64,000 nucleotides of DNA from Coriaria nepalensis. Taxonomy: Eukaryota; Streptophyta; Magnoliopsida; Cucurbitales; Coriariaceae. The notes below the pieces were generated by a model that was given only the letters and a program-made list of their open reading frames with translations, was not told the origin of the DNA and searched no databases. The stretch spans positions 32,271,501-32,335,500 of the forward strand of contig CP114481.1 of assembly GCA_027186245.1 (NCBI GenBank), given 5' to 3'. How positions within the stretch are numbered: the stretch's first letter is position 1; each line of letters starts with the position of its first letter. Of this stretch, positions 50,570 to 62,695 are shown piece after piece. A program made the position numbers and the translations under genes.

Positions 50570-52130
50570 TTCGTTTAACCTTAAAATCATTTCAATGAGT
50601 CATTTCAAGTCAATAACTTATTTCAAAGCAATTCGGACGAATTCTATTTTTGCACTACAAACACAAGTTTTGTGCATAACGTGCAAATGATCATTTCAAG
50701 AAAAGTGTGCATTCATTTAACCTTAAAATCATTTCAATGAGTCATTTCAAGTCAATATCATATTTTAAAGCAATTCAAATGAATTCTATTTTTGCACTAC
50801 AAACACAACTTTTGTGCATAACTTGCAAATGATCAATGCAAGGAAAGTGTCCATTCGTTTAACCTTAAAATCATTTAAATGAGTCATTTCAAGTCAATAA
50901 CTTATTTCAAAGCAAGTCGAACGAATTCTAGTTTTGCAATACAAACACAAGTTTTGTGCACAACACGCAAATGATCATTGGAAGGAAAGTGGGCATTCTT
51001 GTAACCTTTAAATCATTTCAATGAGTCATTTCAAGTCAATAACTTATGTCAAAGCGAGTCGGACGAATTCTAGTTTTGCACTACACACACAACTTTTGTG
51101 CATAACTTGCAAATGATCATTGCAAGGAAAGTGTGCATTCGTTTAACCTTAAAATCATTTCAATGAGTCATTTCAAGTCAATAACTTATGCCAAAGCAAG
51201 TCGAACGAATTCTAGTTTTCTACTAAAAACACAACTTTTGTGCATGACTTGCAAATGATCATTGCAAGGAAAGTGTGCATTCGGTTAACCTTAAAATCAT
51301 TTCAATGAGTCATTTCAAGTCAATAACTTATTTCAATGCAAGTCGAACGAATTCTAGTTTTGCACTACAAACACAACTTTTGTGCATAACTTGCAAATGA
51401 TCAGTGCAAGGAAAGTGTGCATTCGTTTAACCTTAAAATCATTTCAATGAGTCATTTCAAGTCAATAACTTATTTCAAAGCAATTCGAACGAATTCTAGT
51501 TTTGCACTACAGACACAACTTTTGTGCATAACTTGCAAATGATCATTGCAAGGAAAGTGTGCATTCGTTTAACCTTAAAATCATTTAAATGAGTCATTTC
51601 AAGTCAATAACCTATTTCAAAGCAAGTCGAACGAATTCTAGTTTTGCATTACAAACACAAGTTTTGTGCACAACACGCAAATGATCATTGCAAGGAAAGT
51701 GTGCATTCTTTTAACCTTAAAATCATTTCAATGAGTCATTGCAAGTCAATAACTTATTTCAAAGCAATTCGAACGAATTCTAGTTTTGCACTATAGACAC
51801 AACTTTTGTGCATAACTTGCAAATGATCATTGCAAGGAAAGTGTGCATTCGTTTAACCTTAAAATCATTTCAATGAGTCATTTCAAGTCAATAACTTATT
51901 TCAAAGCAATTCGGACGAATTCTATTTTTGCACTACGAACACAAGTTTTCTGCATAACTTGCTAATGAACATTGCAAGGAAAGTGTGCATTCGTTTAACC
52001 TTAAAATCATTTCAATGAGCCATTACAAGTCAATAACTTATGTCAAAGCAAGTCGAACGAATTTAGTTTTCTACTACAAACACAACTTTTGTGCATAATT
52101 TGCAAATGATCATTGCAAGGAAAGTGTGCA
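50570..52130 (+). repeat. 11-mer segmental duplication, copy 1 (1,561 bp)
   Basis: ATATTTTAAAGC at 50,761, TTGCAATACAAAC near 50,935, TTGTAACCTTTAAATC near 50,999, GAGTCGGACG near 51,055, GCATGACTTGC near 51,242, ACCTATTTC near 51,610, TTGCATTACAAAC near 51,644 and CACTACGAACAC near 51,931 recur downstream at +1,561, then +1,703, then +1,699. Confidence 0.9.
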
Positions 52131-53829
52131 TTCGTTTAACCTTAAAATCATTTCAATGAGTCATTTCAAGTCAATCACTTATTTCAAAGCAATTCGGACG
52201 AATTCTATTTTTGCACTACAAACACAAGTTTTGTGCATAACGTGCAAATGATCATTTCAAGAAAAGTGTGCATTCATTTAACCTTAAAATCATTTCAATG
52301 AGTCATTTCAAGTCAATATCATATTTTAAAGCAATTCAAATGAATTCTATTTTTGCACTACAAACACAACTTTTGTGCATAACTTGCAAATGATCAATGC
52401 AAGGAAAGTGTCCATTCGTTTAACCTTAAAATCATTTAAATGAGTCATTTCAAGTCAATAACTTATTTCAAAGCAAGTCGAACGAATTCTAGTTTTGCAA
52501 TACAAACACAAGTTTTGTGCACAACACGCAAATGATCATTGCAAGGAAAGTGGGCATTCTTGTAACCTTTAAATCATTTCAATGAGTCATTTCAAGTCAA
52601 TAACTTATGTCAAAGCGAGTCGGACGAATTCTAGTTTTGCACTACACACACAACTTTTGTGCATAACTTGCAAATGATCATTGCAAGGAAAGTGTGCATT
52701 CGTTTAACCTTAAAATCATTTCAATGAGTCATTTCAAGTCAATAACTTATGCCAAAGCAAGTCGAACGAATTCTAGTTTTCTACTAAAAACACAACTTTT
52801 GTGCATGACTTGCAAATGATCATTGCAAGGAAAGTGTGCATTCGGTTAACCTTAAAATCATTTCAATGAGTCATTTCAAGTCAATAACTTATTTCAATGC
52901 AAGTCGAACGAATTCTAGTTTTGCACTACAAACACAACTTTTGTGCATAACTTGCAAATGATCAGTGCAAGGAAAGTGTGCATTCGTTTAACCTTAAAAT
53001 CATTTCAATGAGTCATTTCAAGTCAATAACTTATTTCAATGCAAGTCGAACGAATTCTAGTTTTGCACTACAAACACAACTTTTGTGCATAACTTGCAAA
53101 TGATCAGTGCAAGGAAAGTGTGCATTCGTTTAACCTTAAAATCATTTCAATGAGTCATTTCAAGTCAATAACTTATTTCAAAGCAATTCGAACGAATTCT
53201 AGTTTTGCACTACAGACACAACTTTTGTGCATAACTTGCAAATGATCATTGCAAGGAAAGTGTGCATTCGTTTAACCTTAAAATCATTTAAATGAGTCAT
53301 TTCAAGTCAATAACCTATTTCAAAGCAAGTCGAACGAATTCTAGTTTTGCATTACAAACACAAGTTTTGTGCACAACACGCAAATGATCATTGCAAGGAA
53401 AGTGTGCATTCTTTTAACCTTAAAATCATTTCAATGAGTCATTGCCAATAACTTATTTCAAAGCAATTCGAACGAATTCTAGTTTTGCACTACAGACACA
53501 ACTTTTGTGCATAACTTGCAAATGATCATTGCAAGGAAAGTGTGCATTCGTTTAACCTTAAAATCATTTCAATGAGTCATTTCAAGTCAATAACTTATTT
53601 CAAAGCAATTCGGACGAATTCTATTTTTGCACTACGAACACAAGTTTTCTGCATAACTTGCTAATGAACATTGCAAGGAAAGTGTGCATTCGTTTAACCT
53701 TAAAATCATTTCAATGAGCCATTTCAAGTCAATAACTTATGTCAAAGCAAGTCGAACGAATTTAGTTTTCTACTACAAACACAACTTTTGTGCATAATTT
53801 GCAAATGATCATTGCAAGGAAAGTGTGCA
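52131..53829 (+). repeat. 11-mer segmental duplication, copy 2, with one extra monomer (1,699 bp)
   Basis: It has the same series as the copy on its left, plus one additional TTTCAATGC/CAGTGC monomer inserted at about 52,892-53,170, and minus the 4 bases missing at 53,445. The three stepped offsets (1,561, 1,703, 1,699) locate these two events exactly. Confidence 0.9.
53436..53452 (+). other. 4-bp deletion in a monomer
   Basis: GAGTCATTGCCAATAAC stands where other monomers read GAGTCATTGC-AAGT-CAATAAC. This is the only deletion of more than one base, apart from the 9,500 junction, that I found. It gives a unique landmark for this copy. Confidence 0.85.
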
Positions 53830-53869
53830 TTCGTTTAAAATTAAAATCATTTCAAAGAGTTCTTTCAAG

Positions 53870-56195
53870 TCAATAACTTATTTCAATGCAAGTCGAACGA
53901 ATTCTAGTTTTGCACTACAGACACAACTTTTGTGCATAACTTGCAAATGATCATTGCAAGGAAAGTGTGCATTCGTTTAAAATTAAAATCATTTCAAAGA
54001 GTCCTTTCAAGTCAATAACTAATTTCACAGCAATTCGAACGAATTCTAGTTTTCCACTACTGACACAACTTTTGTGCATAACTTGCAAATGATCAGTGCA
54101 AGGAAAGTGTGCATTCGTTTAACCTTAAAATCATTTCAATGAGTCATTGCAAGTCAATAACTTATTTCAAAGCAATTCGAACGAATTCTAGTTTTGCACT
54201 ACAGACACAACTTTTGTGCAGAACTTGCAAATGATCATTGCAAGGAAAGTGTGCATTCATTTAAAATTAAAATCATTTCAAAGAGTCCTTTCAAGTCAAT
54301 AACTTATTTCAAAGCAAGTCGAACGAATTCTAGTTTTGCACTACAAACACAACTTTTGTGCATAACTTGCAAATGATCATTGCAAGGAAAGTGTGCATTC
54401 GTTTAACCTGAAAATCATTTCAATGAGTCATTTCAAGTCAATAACTTATTTCAAAGCAATTCGAACGAATTCTAGTTATGCACTACAGACACAACTTTTG
54501 TGCATAACTTGCAAATGATCATTGCAAGGAAAGTGTGCATTCGTTTAAAATTAAAATCATTTCAAAGAGTCCTTTCAATTCAATAACTTATTTCAAAGCA
54601 AGTCGAACGAATTCTAGTTTTGCACTACAAACACAACTTTTGTGCATAACTTGCAAATGATCATTGCAAGGAAAGTGTGCATTCGTTTAACCTTAAAATC
54701 ATTTCAATGAGTCATTTCAAGTCAATAACTTATGTCAAAGCAAGTCGAACGAATAACAGCTTTGCACTACACACACAACTTTTGTGCATAACTTGCAAAT
54801 GATCATTGCAAGGAAAGTGTGCATTCGTTTAACCTTAAAATCATTTCAATGAGTCATTTCAAGTCAATAACTTATTTCAAAGTAATTCGGACGAATTCTA
54901 TTTTTGCACTACAAACACAAGTTTTATGCATAACTTGCTAATGAACATTGCAAGGAAAGTGCGCATTCGTTTAACCTTAAAATCATTTCAATGAGCCATT
55001 TCAAGTCAATAACTTATGTCAAAGGAAGTCGAACGAATTTAGTTTTCTACTACAAACACAACTTTTGTGCATAACTTGCAAATGATCATTGCAAGGAAAG
55101 TGTGCATTCGTTTAACCTTAAAATCATTTCAATGAGTCATTTCAAGTCAATAACTTATTTCAAAGCAAGTCGAATGAATTCTAGTTTTGCACTACAGACA
55201 CAACTTTTGTGCATAACTTGCAAATGATCATTGCAAGGAAAGTGTGCATTCGTTTAACCTTAAAATCATTTCAATGAGTCATTTCAAGTCAATAACTTAT
55301 TTCAAAGCAAGTCGAATGAATTCTAGTTTTGCACTACAGACACAATTTTTGTGCATAACTTGCAAATGATCAGTGCAAGGAAAGTGTGCATTCGTTTAAC
55401 CTTAAAATCATTTCAATGAGTCATTGCAAGTCAATAACTTATTTCAAAGCAATTCGAACGAATTCTAGTTATGCACTACAGACACAACTTTTGTGCATAA
55501 CTTGCAAATGATCATTGCAAGGAAAGTGTGCATTCGTTTAAAATTAAAATCATTTCAAAGAGTCCTTTCAATTCAATAACTTATTTCAGAGCAAGTCGAA
55601 CGAATTCTAGTTTTGCACTACAAACACAACTTTTGTGCATAACTTGCAAATGATCATTCCAAGGAAAGTGTGCATTCGTTTAACCTTAAAATCATTTCAA
55701 TGAGTCATTTCAAGTCAATAACTTATGTCAAAGCAAGTCGAACGAATAACAGCTTTGCACTACACACACAACTTTTGTGCATAACTTGCAAATGATCATT
55801 GCAAGGAAAGTGTGCATTCGTTTAACCTTAAAATCATTTCAATGAGTCATTTCAAGTCAATAACTTATTTCAAAGCAATTCGGATGAATTCTATTTTTGC
55901 ACTACAAACACAAGTTTTCTGCATAACTTGCTAATGAACATTGCAAGGAAAGTGTGCATTCGTTTAACCTTAAAATCATTTCAATGAGCCATTTCAAGTC
56001 AATAACTTATGTCAAAGCAAGTCGAACGAATTTAGTTTTCTACTACAAACACAACTTTTGTGCATAACTTGCAAATGATCATTGCAAGGAAAGTGTGCAT
56101 TCGTTTAACCTTAAAATCATTTCAATGAGTCATTTCAAGTCAATAACTTATTTCAAAGCAAGTCGAATGAATTCTAGTTTTGCACTACAGACACA
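53870..56195 (+). repeat. Large segmental duplication, offset 4,825 bp, copy 1
   Basis: About 2.3 kb is repeated at 58,695-61,020. Markers: TTTCAATGCAAG near 53,883, AATTTCACAGC near 54,021, GTGCAGAACTTGC near 54,217, GCATTCATTTAAAATT near 54,252, CCTGAAAATC near 54,406, CTAGTTATGC near 54,472, GAATAACAGC near 54,751, GTTTTATGC near 54,921, GAATTTAG at 55,035, CACAATTTTTG near 55,341 and CATTCCAAGG near 55,655. The offset is 34 x 142 minus 3, matching three single-base deletions in between. Confidence 0.92.
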
Positions 56196-57020
56196 ACTTT
56201 TGTGCACAAGTTGCTAATGATCATTGCAAGGAAAGTGTGCATTCGTTTAACCTTAAAATCATTTCAATGAGTCATTTCAAGTCAATAACTTATTTCAAAG
56301 CAATTCGGACGAATTCTATTTTTGCAGTACAAACACAAGTTTTGCGCATAACTTGCTAATGATCATTGCAAGGAAAGTGTGCATTCGTTTAAGCTTAAAA
56401 TCATTTCAATGAGTCATTTCAAGTCAATAACTTATTTCAAAGCAATTCGGACGAATTCTATTTGTGCACTACGAACAAAAGTTTTGTGCATAACGTGCAA
56501 ATGATCATTTCAAGAAAAGTGTCCATTCATTTAACCTTAAAATCATTTCAATCAGTCATTTCAAGTCAATATCATATTTCAAAGCAATTCAAATAAATTC
56601 TATTTTTGCACTACAAACCCAACTTTTGTGCATAACTTGCAAATGATCATTGCAAGGAAAGTGTGCATTCGTTTAACCTTAAAATCATTTCAATGAGTCA
56701 TTTCAAGTCAATAACTTATGTCAAAGCAAGTCGAACGAATAATAGCTTTGCACTACACACACAACTTTTGTGCATAACTTGCAAATGATCATTGCAAGGA
56801 AAGTGTGCATTCGTTTAACCTTAAAATCATTTCAATGAGTCATTTCAAGTCAATAACTTATTTCAAAGCAATTCGGACGAATTCTATTTTTGCACTACAA
56901 ACACAAGTTTTCTGCATAACTTGCTAATGAACATTGCAAGGAAAGTGTGCATTCGTTTAACCTTAAAATCATTTCAATGAGCCATTTCAAGTCAATAACT
57001 TATGTCAAAGCAAGTCGAAC
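56028..57020 (+). repeat. 7-mer higher-order repeat (993 bp), copy 1
   Basis: It runs from one GAATTTAG monomer (56,028) to the next (57,021), 7 x 142 minus 1. Inside are TTTTGCAGTAC/TTTTGCGC near 56,330, TTAAGCTTAAAATC near 56,390, TATTTGTGC/ACGAACAAAAG at 56,471, GTGTCCATTCATTT, ATATCATATTTC/AAATAAATTC/ACCCAAC, and GAATAATAGC near 56,737, all present 993 bp later. Confidence 0.9.
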
Positions 57021-58013
57021 GAATTTAGTTTTCTACTACAAACACAACTTTTGTGCATAACTTGCAAATGATCATTGCAAGGAAAGTGTGCATTCGTTTA
57101 ACCTTAAAATCATTTCAATGAGTCATTTCAAGTCAATAACTTATTTCAAAGCAAGTCGAATGAATTCTAGTTTTGCACTACAGACACAACTTTTGTGCAT
57201 AACTTGCAAATGATCATTGCAAGGAAAGTGTGCATTCGTTTAACCTTAAAATCATTTCAATGAGTCATTTCAAGTCAATAACTTATTTCAAAGAAATTCG
57301 GACGAATTCTATTTTTGCAGTACAAACACAAGTTTTGCGCATAACTTGCTAATGATCATTGCAAGGAAAGTGTGCATTCGTTTAAGCTTAAAATCATTTC
57401 AATGAGTCATTTCAAGTCAATAACTTATTTCAAAGCAATTCGGACGAATTCTATTTGTGCACTACGAACAAAAGTTTTGTGCATAACGTGCAAATGATCA
57501 TTTCAAGAAAAGTGTCCATTCATTTAACCTTAAAATCATTTCAATCAGTCATTTCAAGTCAATATCATATTTCAAAGCAATTCAAATAAATTCTATTTTT
57601 GCACTACAAACCCAACTTTTGTGCATAACTTGCAAATGATCATTGCAAGGAAAGTGTGCATTCGTTTAACCTTAAAATCATTTCAATGAGTCATTTCAAG
57701 TCAATAACTTATGTCAAAGCAAGTCGAACGAATAATAGCTTTGCACTACACACACAACTTTTGTGCATAACTTGCAAATGATCATTGCAAGGAAAGTGTG
57801 CATTCGTTTAACCTTAAAATCATTTCAATGAGTCATTTCAAGTCAATAACTTATTTCAAAGCAATTCGGACGAATTCTATTTTTGCACTACAAACACAAG
57901 TTTTCTGCATAACTTGCTAATGATCATTGCAAGGAAAGTGTGCATTCGTTTAACCTTAAAATCATTTCAATGAGTCATTTCAAGTCAATAACTTATTTCA
58001 AAGCAATTCGGAC
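57021..58013 (+). repeat. 7-mer higher-order repeat (993 bp), copy 2
   Basis: This is the adjacent copy, with TTTTGCGC at 57,333, ACGAACAAAAG at 57,464 and GAATAATAGC near 57,730. AGAAATTCGG near 57,292 and GCTAATGATCATT near 57,917 are private. Confidence 0.9.
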
Positions 58014-58694
58014 GAATTCTATTTTTGCACTACAAACACAAGTTTTCTGCATAACTTGCTAATGAACATTGCAAGGAAAGTGTGCATTCGTTTAACCTTA
58101 AAATCATTTCAATGAGTCATTTCAAGTCAATAACTTATTTCAAAGCAATTCGGACGAATTCTATTTGTGCACTACGAACAAAAGTTTTGTGCATAACGTG
58201 CAAATGATCATTTCAAGAAAAGTGTCCATTCATTTAACCTTAAAATCATTTCAATCAGTCATTTCAAGTCAATATCATATTTCAAAGCAATTCAAATAAA
58301 TTCTATTTTTGCACTACAAACCCAACTTTTGTGCATAACTTGCAAATGATCATTGCAAGGAAAGTGTGCATTCGTTTAACCTTAAAATCATTTCAATGAG
58401 TCATTTCAAGTCAATAACTTATGTCAAAGCAAGTCGAACGAATAATAGCTTTGCACTACACACACAACTTTTGTGCATAACTTGCAAATGATCATTGCAA
58501 GGAAAGTGTGCATTCGTTTAACCTTAAAATCATTTCAATGAGTCATTTCAAGTCAATAACTTATTTCAAAGCAATTCGGACGAATTCTATTTTTGCACTA
58601 CAAACACAAGTTTTCTGCATAACTTGCTAATGAACATTGCAAGGAAAGTGTGCATTCGTTTAACCTTAAAATCATTTCAATGAGTCATTTCAAG
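58014..58694 (+). repeat. Shortened third copy of the 7-mer
   Basis: ACGAACAAAAG at 58,174 follows the previous one by 710 bp instead of 993. The GAATTTAG and TGAATTCTAG monomers are missing. The rest (AAATAAATTC, ACCCAAC, GAATAATAGC, CGGACG/GTTTTCTGC) is kept. It looks like a two-monomer loss by unequal exchange (284 bp, less the single-base deletion carried by the lost GAATTTAG unit). Confidence 0.82.
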
Positions 58695-61020
58695 TCAATA
58701 ACTTATTTCAATGCAAGTCGAACGAATTCTAGTTTTGCACTACAGACACAACTTTTGTGCATAACTTGCAAATGATCATTGCAAGGAAAGTGTGCATTCG
58801 TTTAAAATTAAAATCATTTCAAAGAGTCCTTTCAAGTCAATAACTAATTTCACAGCAATTCGAACGAATTCTAGTTTTCCACTACTGACACAACTTTTGT
58901 GCATAACTTGCAAATGATCAGTGCAAGGAAAGTGTGCATTCGTTTAACCTTAAAATCATTTCAATGAGTCATTGCAAGTCAATAACTTATTTCAAAGCAA
59001 TTCGAACGAATTCTAGTTTTGCACTACAGACACAACTTTTGTGCAGAACTTGCAAATGATCATTGCAAGGAAAGTGTGCATTCATTTAAAATTAAAATCA
59101 TTTCAAAGAGTCCTTTCAAGTCAATAACTTATTTCAAAGCAAGTCGAACGAATTCTAGTTTTGCACTACAAACACAACTTTTGTGCATAACTTGCAAATG
59201 ATCATTGCAAGGAAAGTGTGCATTCGTTTAACCTGAAAATCATTTCAATGAGTCATTTCAAGTCAATAACTTATTTCAAAGCAATTCGAACGAATTCTAG
59301 TTATGCACTACAGACACAACTTTTGTGCATAACTTGCAAATGATCATTGCAAGGAAAGTGTGCATTCGTTTAAAATTAAAATCATTTCAAAGAGTCCTTT
59401 CAATTCAATAACTTATTTCAAAGCAAGTCGAACGAATTCTAGTTTTGCACTACAAACACAACTTTTGTGCATAACTTGCAAATGATCATTGCAAGGAAAG
59501 TGTGCATTCGTTTAACCTTAAAATCATTTCAATGAGTCATTTCAAGTCAATAACTTATGTCAAAGCAAGTCGAACGAATAACAGCTTTGCACTACACACA
59601 CAACTTTTGTGCATAACTTGCAAATGATCATTGCAAGGAAAGTGTGCATTCGTTTAACCTTAAAATCATTTCAATGAGTCATTTCAAGTCAATAACTTAT
59701 TTCAAAGCAATTCGGACGAATTCTATTTTTGCACTACAAACACAAGTTTTATGCATAACTTGCTAATGAACATTGCAAGGAAAGTGCGCATTCGTTTAAC
59801 CTTAAAATCATTTCAATGAGCCATTTCAAGTCAATAACTTATGTCAAAGCAAGTCGAACGAATTTAGTTTTCTACTACAAACACAACTTTTGTGCATAAC
59901 TTGCAAATGATCATTGCAAGGAAAGTGTGCATTCGTTTAACCTTAAAATCATTTCAATGAGTCATTTCAAGTCAATAACTTATTTCAAAGCAAGTCGAAT
60001 GAATTCTAGTTTTGCACTACAGACACAACTTTTGTGCATAACTTGCAAATGATCATTGCAAGGAAAGTGTGCATTCGTTTAACCTTAAAATCATTTCAAT
60101 GAGTCATTTCAAGTCAATAACTTATTTCAAAGCAAGTCGAATGAATTCTAGTTTTGCACTACAGACACAATTTTTGTGCATAACTTGCAAATGATCAGTG
60201 CAAGGAAAGTGTGCATTCGTTTAACCTTAAAATCATTTCAATGAGTCATTGCAAGTCAATAACTTATTTCAAAGCAATTCGAACGAATTCTAGTTATGCA
60301 CTACAGACACAACTTTTGTGCATAACTTGCAAATGATCATTGCAAGGAAAGTGTGCATTCGTTTAAAATTAAAATCATTTCAAAGAGTCCTTTCAATTCA
60401 ATAACTTATTTCAAAGCAAGTCGAACGAATTCTAGTTTTGCACTACAAACACAACTTTTGTGCATAACTTGCAAATGATCATTCCAAGGAAAGTGTGCAT
60501 TCGTTTAACCTTAAAATCATTTCAATGAGTCATTTCAAGTCAATAACTTATGTCAAAGCAAGTCGAACGAATAACAGCTTTGCACTACACACACAACTTT
60601 TGTGCATAACTTGCAAATGATCATTGCAAGGAAAGTGTGCATTCGTTTAACCTTAAAATCATTTCAATGAGTCATTTCAAGTCAATAACTTATTTCAAAG
60701 CAATTCGGACGAATTCTATTTTTGCACTACAAACACAAGTTTTCTGCATAACTTGCTAATGAACATTGCAAGGAAAGTGTGCATTCGTTTAACCTTAAAA
60801 TCATTTCAATGAGCCATTTCAAGTCAATAACTTATGTCAAAGCAAGTCGAACGAATTTAGTTTTCTACTACAAACACAACTTTTGTGCATAACTTGCAAA
60901 TGATCATTGCAAGGAAAGTGTGCATTCGTTTAACCTTAAAATCATTTCAATGAGTCATTTCAAGTCAATAACTTATTTCAAAGCAAGTCGAATGAATTCT
61001 AGTTTTGCACTACAGACACA
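58695..61020 (+). repeat. Large segmental duplication, offset 4,825 bp, copy 2
   Basis: This is a copy of 53,870-56,195 with GTGCAGAACTTGC near 59,042, CTAGTTATGC near 59,297, GTTTTATGC near 59,746, GAATTTAG at 59,860 and 60,853, and CACAATTTTTG near 60,166. Very few differences were seen (for example TCAAAGCAAG versus TCAAAGGAAG near 55,020), so it is probably recent. Confidence 0.92.
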
Positions 61021-62365
61021 ACTTTTGTGCATAACTTGCAAATGATCATTGCAAGGAAAGTGTGCATTCGTTTAACCTTAAAATCATTTCAATGAGTCAT
61101 TTCAAGTCAATAACTTATTTCAAAGCAATTCGGACGAATTCTATATTTGCACTACAAACACAAGTTTTGTGCATAACGTGCAAATGATCATTTCAAGAAA
61201 AGTGTGCATTCATTTAACCTTAAAATCATTTCAATGAGTCATTTCAAGTCAATATCATATTTCAAAGCAATTCAAATGAATTCTATTTTTGCACTACAAA
61301 CACAACTTTTGTGCATAACTTGCAAATGATCAATGCAAGGAAAGTGTCCATTCGTTTAACCTTAAAATAATTTAAATGAGTCATTTCAAGTCAATAACTT
61401 ATTTCAATGCAAATCGAACGAATTCTAGTTTTGCACTACAAACACAAGTTTTGTGCACAACACGCAAATGATCATTGCAAGGAAAGTGTGCATTCTTTTA
61501 ACCTTAAAATGGTTTCAATGAGTCATTGCAAGTCAATAACTTATTTCAAAGCAATTCGAACGAATTCTAGTTTTGCACTACAGACACAACTTTTGTGCAT
61601 AATTTGCAAATGATCATTGCAAGGAAAGTGTGCATTCGTTTAAAATTAAAATCATTTCAAAGAGTTCTTTCAAGTCAATAACTTATTTCAAAGAGAGTCG
61701 AACGAATTCTAGTTTTGCACTACAGACACAACTTTTGTGCATAACTTGCAAATGATCATTGCAAGGAAATTGTTCATTCGTTTAACCTTAAAATCATTTA
61801 AATGAGTCATTTCAAGTCAATAACTTATTTCAAAGCAAGTCGAATGAATTCTAGTCTTGCACTACAGACACAATTTTTGTGCATAACTTGCAAATGATCA
61901 GTGCAAGGAAAGTGTGCATTCGTTTAACCTTAAAATCATTTCAATGAGTCATTGCAAGTCAATAACTTATTTCAAAGCAATTCGAACGAATTCTAGTTAT
62001 GCACTACAGACACAACTTTTGTGCATAACTTGCAAATGATCATTGCAAGGAAAGTGTGCATTCGTTTAAAATTAAAATCATTTCAAAGAGTCCTTTCAAT
62101 TCAATAACTTATTTCAAAGCAAGTCGAACGAATTCTAGTTTTGCACTACAGACACAACTTTTGTGCATAATTTGCAAATGATCATTGCAAGGAAAGTGTG
62201 CATTCGTTTAAAATTAAAATCATTTCAAAGAGTTCTTTCAAGTCAATAACTTATTTCAAAGAGAGTCGAACGAATTCTAGTTTTGCACTACAGACACAAC
62301 TTTTGTGCATAACTTGCAAATGATCATTGCAAGGAAATTGTTCATTCGTTTAACCTTAAAATCAT
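60095..62365 (+). repeat. 16-mer higher-order repeat (2,271 bp), copy 1
   Basis: CACAATTTTTG, CTAGTTATGC, CATTCCAAGG, GAATAACAGC, GAGCCATT (60,811), TATATTTGC near 61,142, ATATCATATTTC, TTAAAATAATTTAAATG near 61,362, GCAAATCGAACG near 61,409, GCACAACACGC near 61,453, TTAAAATGGTTTC near 61,503 and AAAGAGTTC at 61,659 recur at +2,271 (16 x 142 minus 1). It overlaps the end of the 4,825-offset copy. Confidence 0.9.
61560..62127 (+). repeat. 4-mer tandem duplication (568 bp), copy 1
   Basis: AGAGTTCTTTC at 61,661 recurs at 62,229 (4 x 142). So do TTTCAAAGAGAGTCG, GGAAATTGTTCATTCG near 61,765, CACAATTTTTG and CTAGTTATGC. GTCTTGC near 61,854 is private. Confidence 0.87.
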
Positions 62366-62695
62366 TTAAATGAGTCATTTCAAGTCAATAACTTATTTCA
62401 AAGCAAGTCGAATGAATTCTAGTTTTGCACTACAGACACAATTTTTGTGCATAACTTGCAAATGATCAGTGCAAGGAAAGTGTGCATTCGTTTAACCTTA
62501 AAATCATTTCAATGAGTCATTGCAAGTCAATAACTTATTTCAAAGCAATTCGAACGAATTCTAGTTATGCACTACAGACACAACTTTTGTGCATAACTTG
62601 CAAATGATCATTGCAAGGAAAGTGTGCATTCGTTTAAAATTAAAATCATTTCAAAGAGTCCTTTCAATTCAATAACTTATTTCAAAGCAAGTCGA
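62128..62695 (+). repeat. 4-mer tandem duplication (568 bp), copy 2
   Basis: This is the adjacent copy, with AGAGTTCTTTC at 62,229 and GGAAATTGTTCATTCG near 62,333. It sits between the two 2,271-bp units and is one of the steps that built them. Confidence 0.87.

Noticed and set aside
61407..61613. 68-codon open frame with an ATG start, repeated at 63,678
   Set aside because: It is the same satellite frame, extended because TTTCAATGCAAATCG supplies an upstream ATG. The two copies are simply the 2,271-bp duplication.
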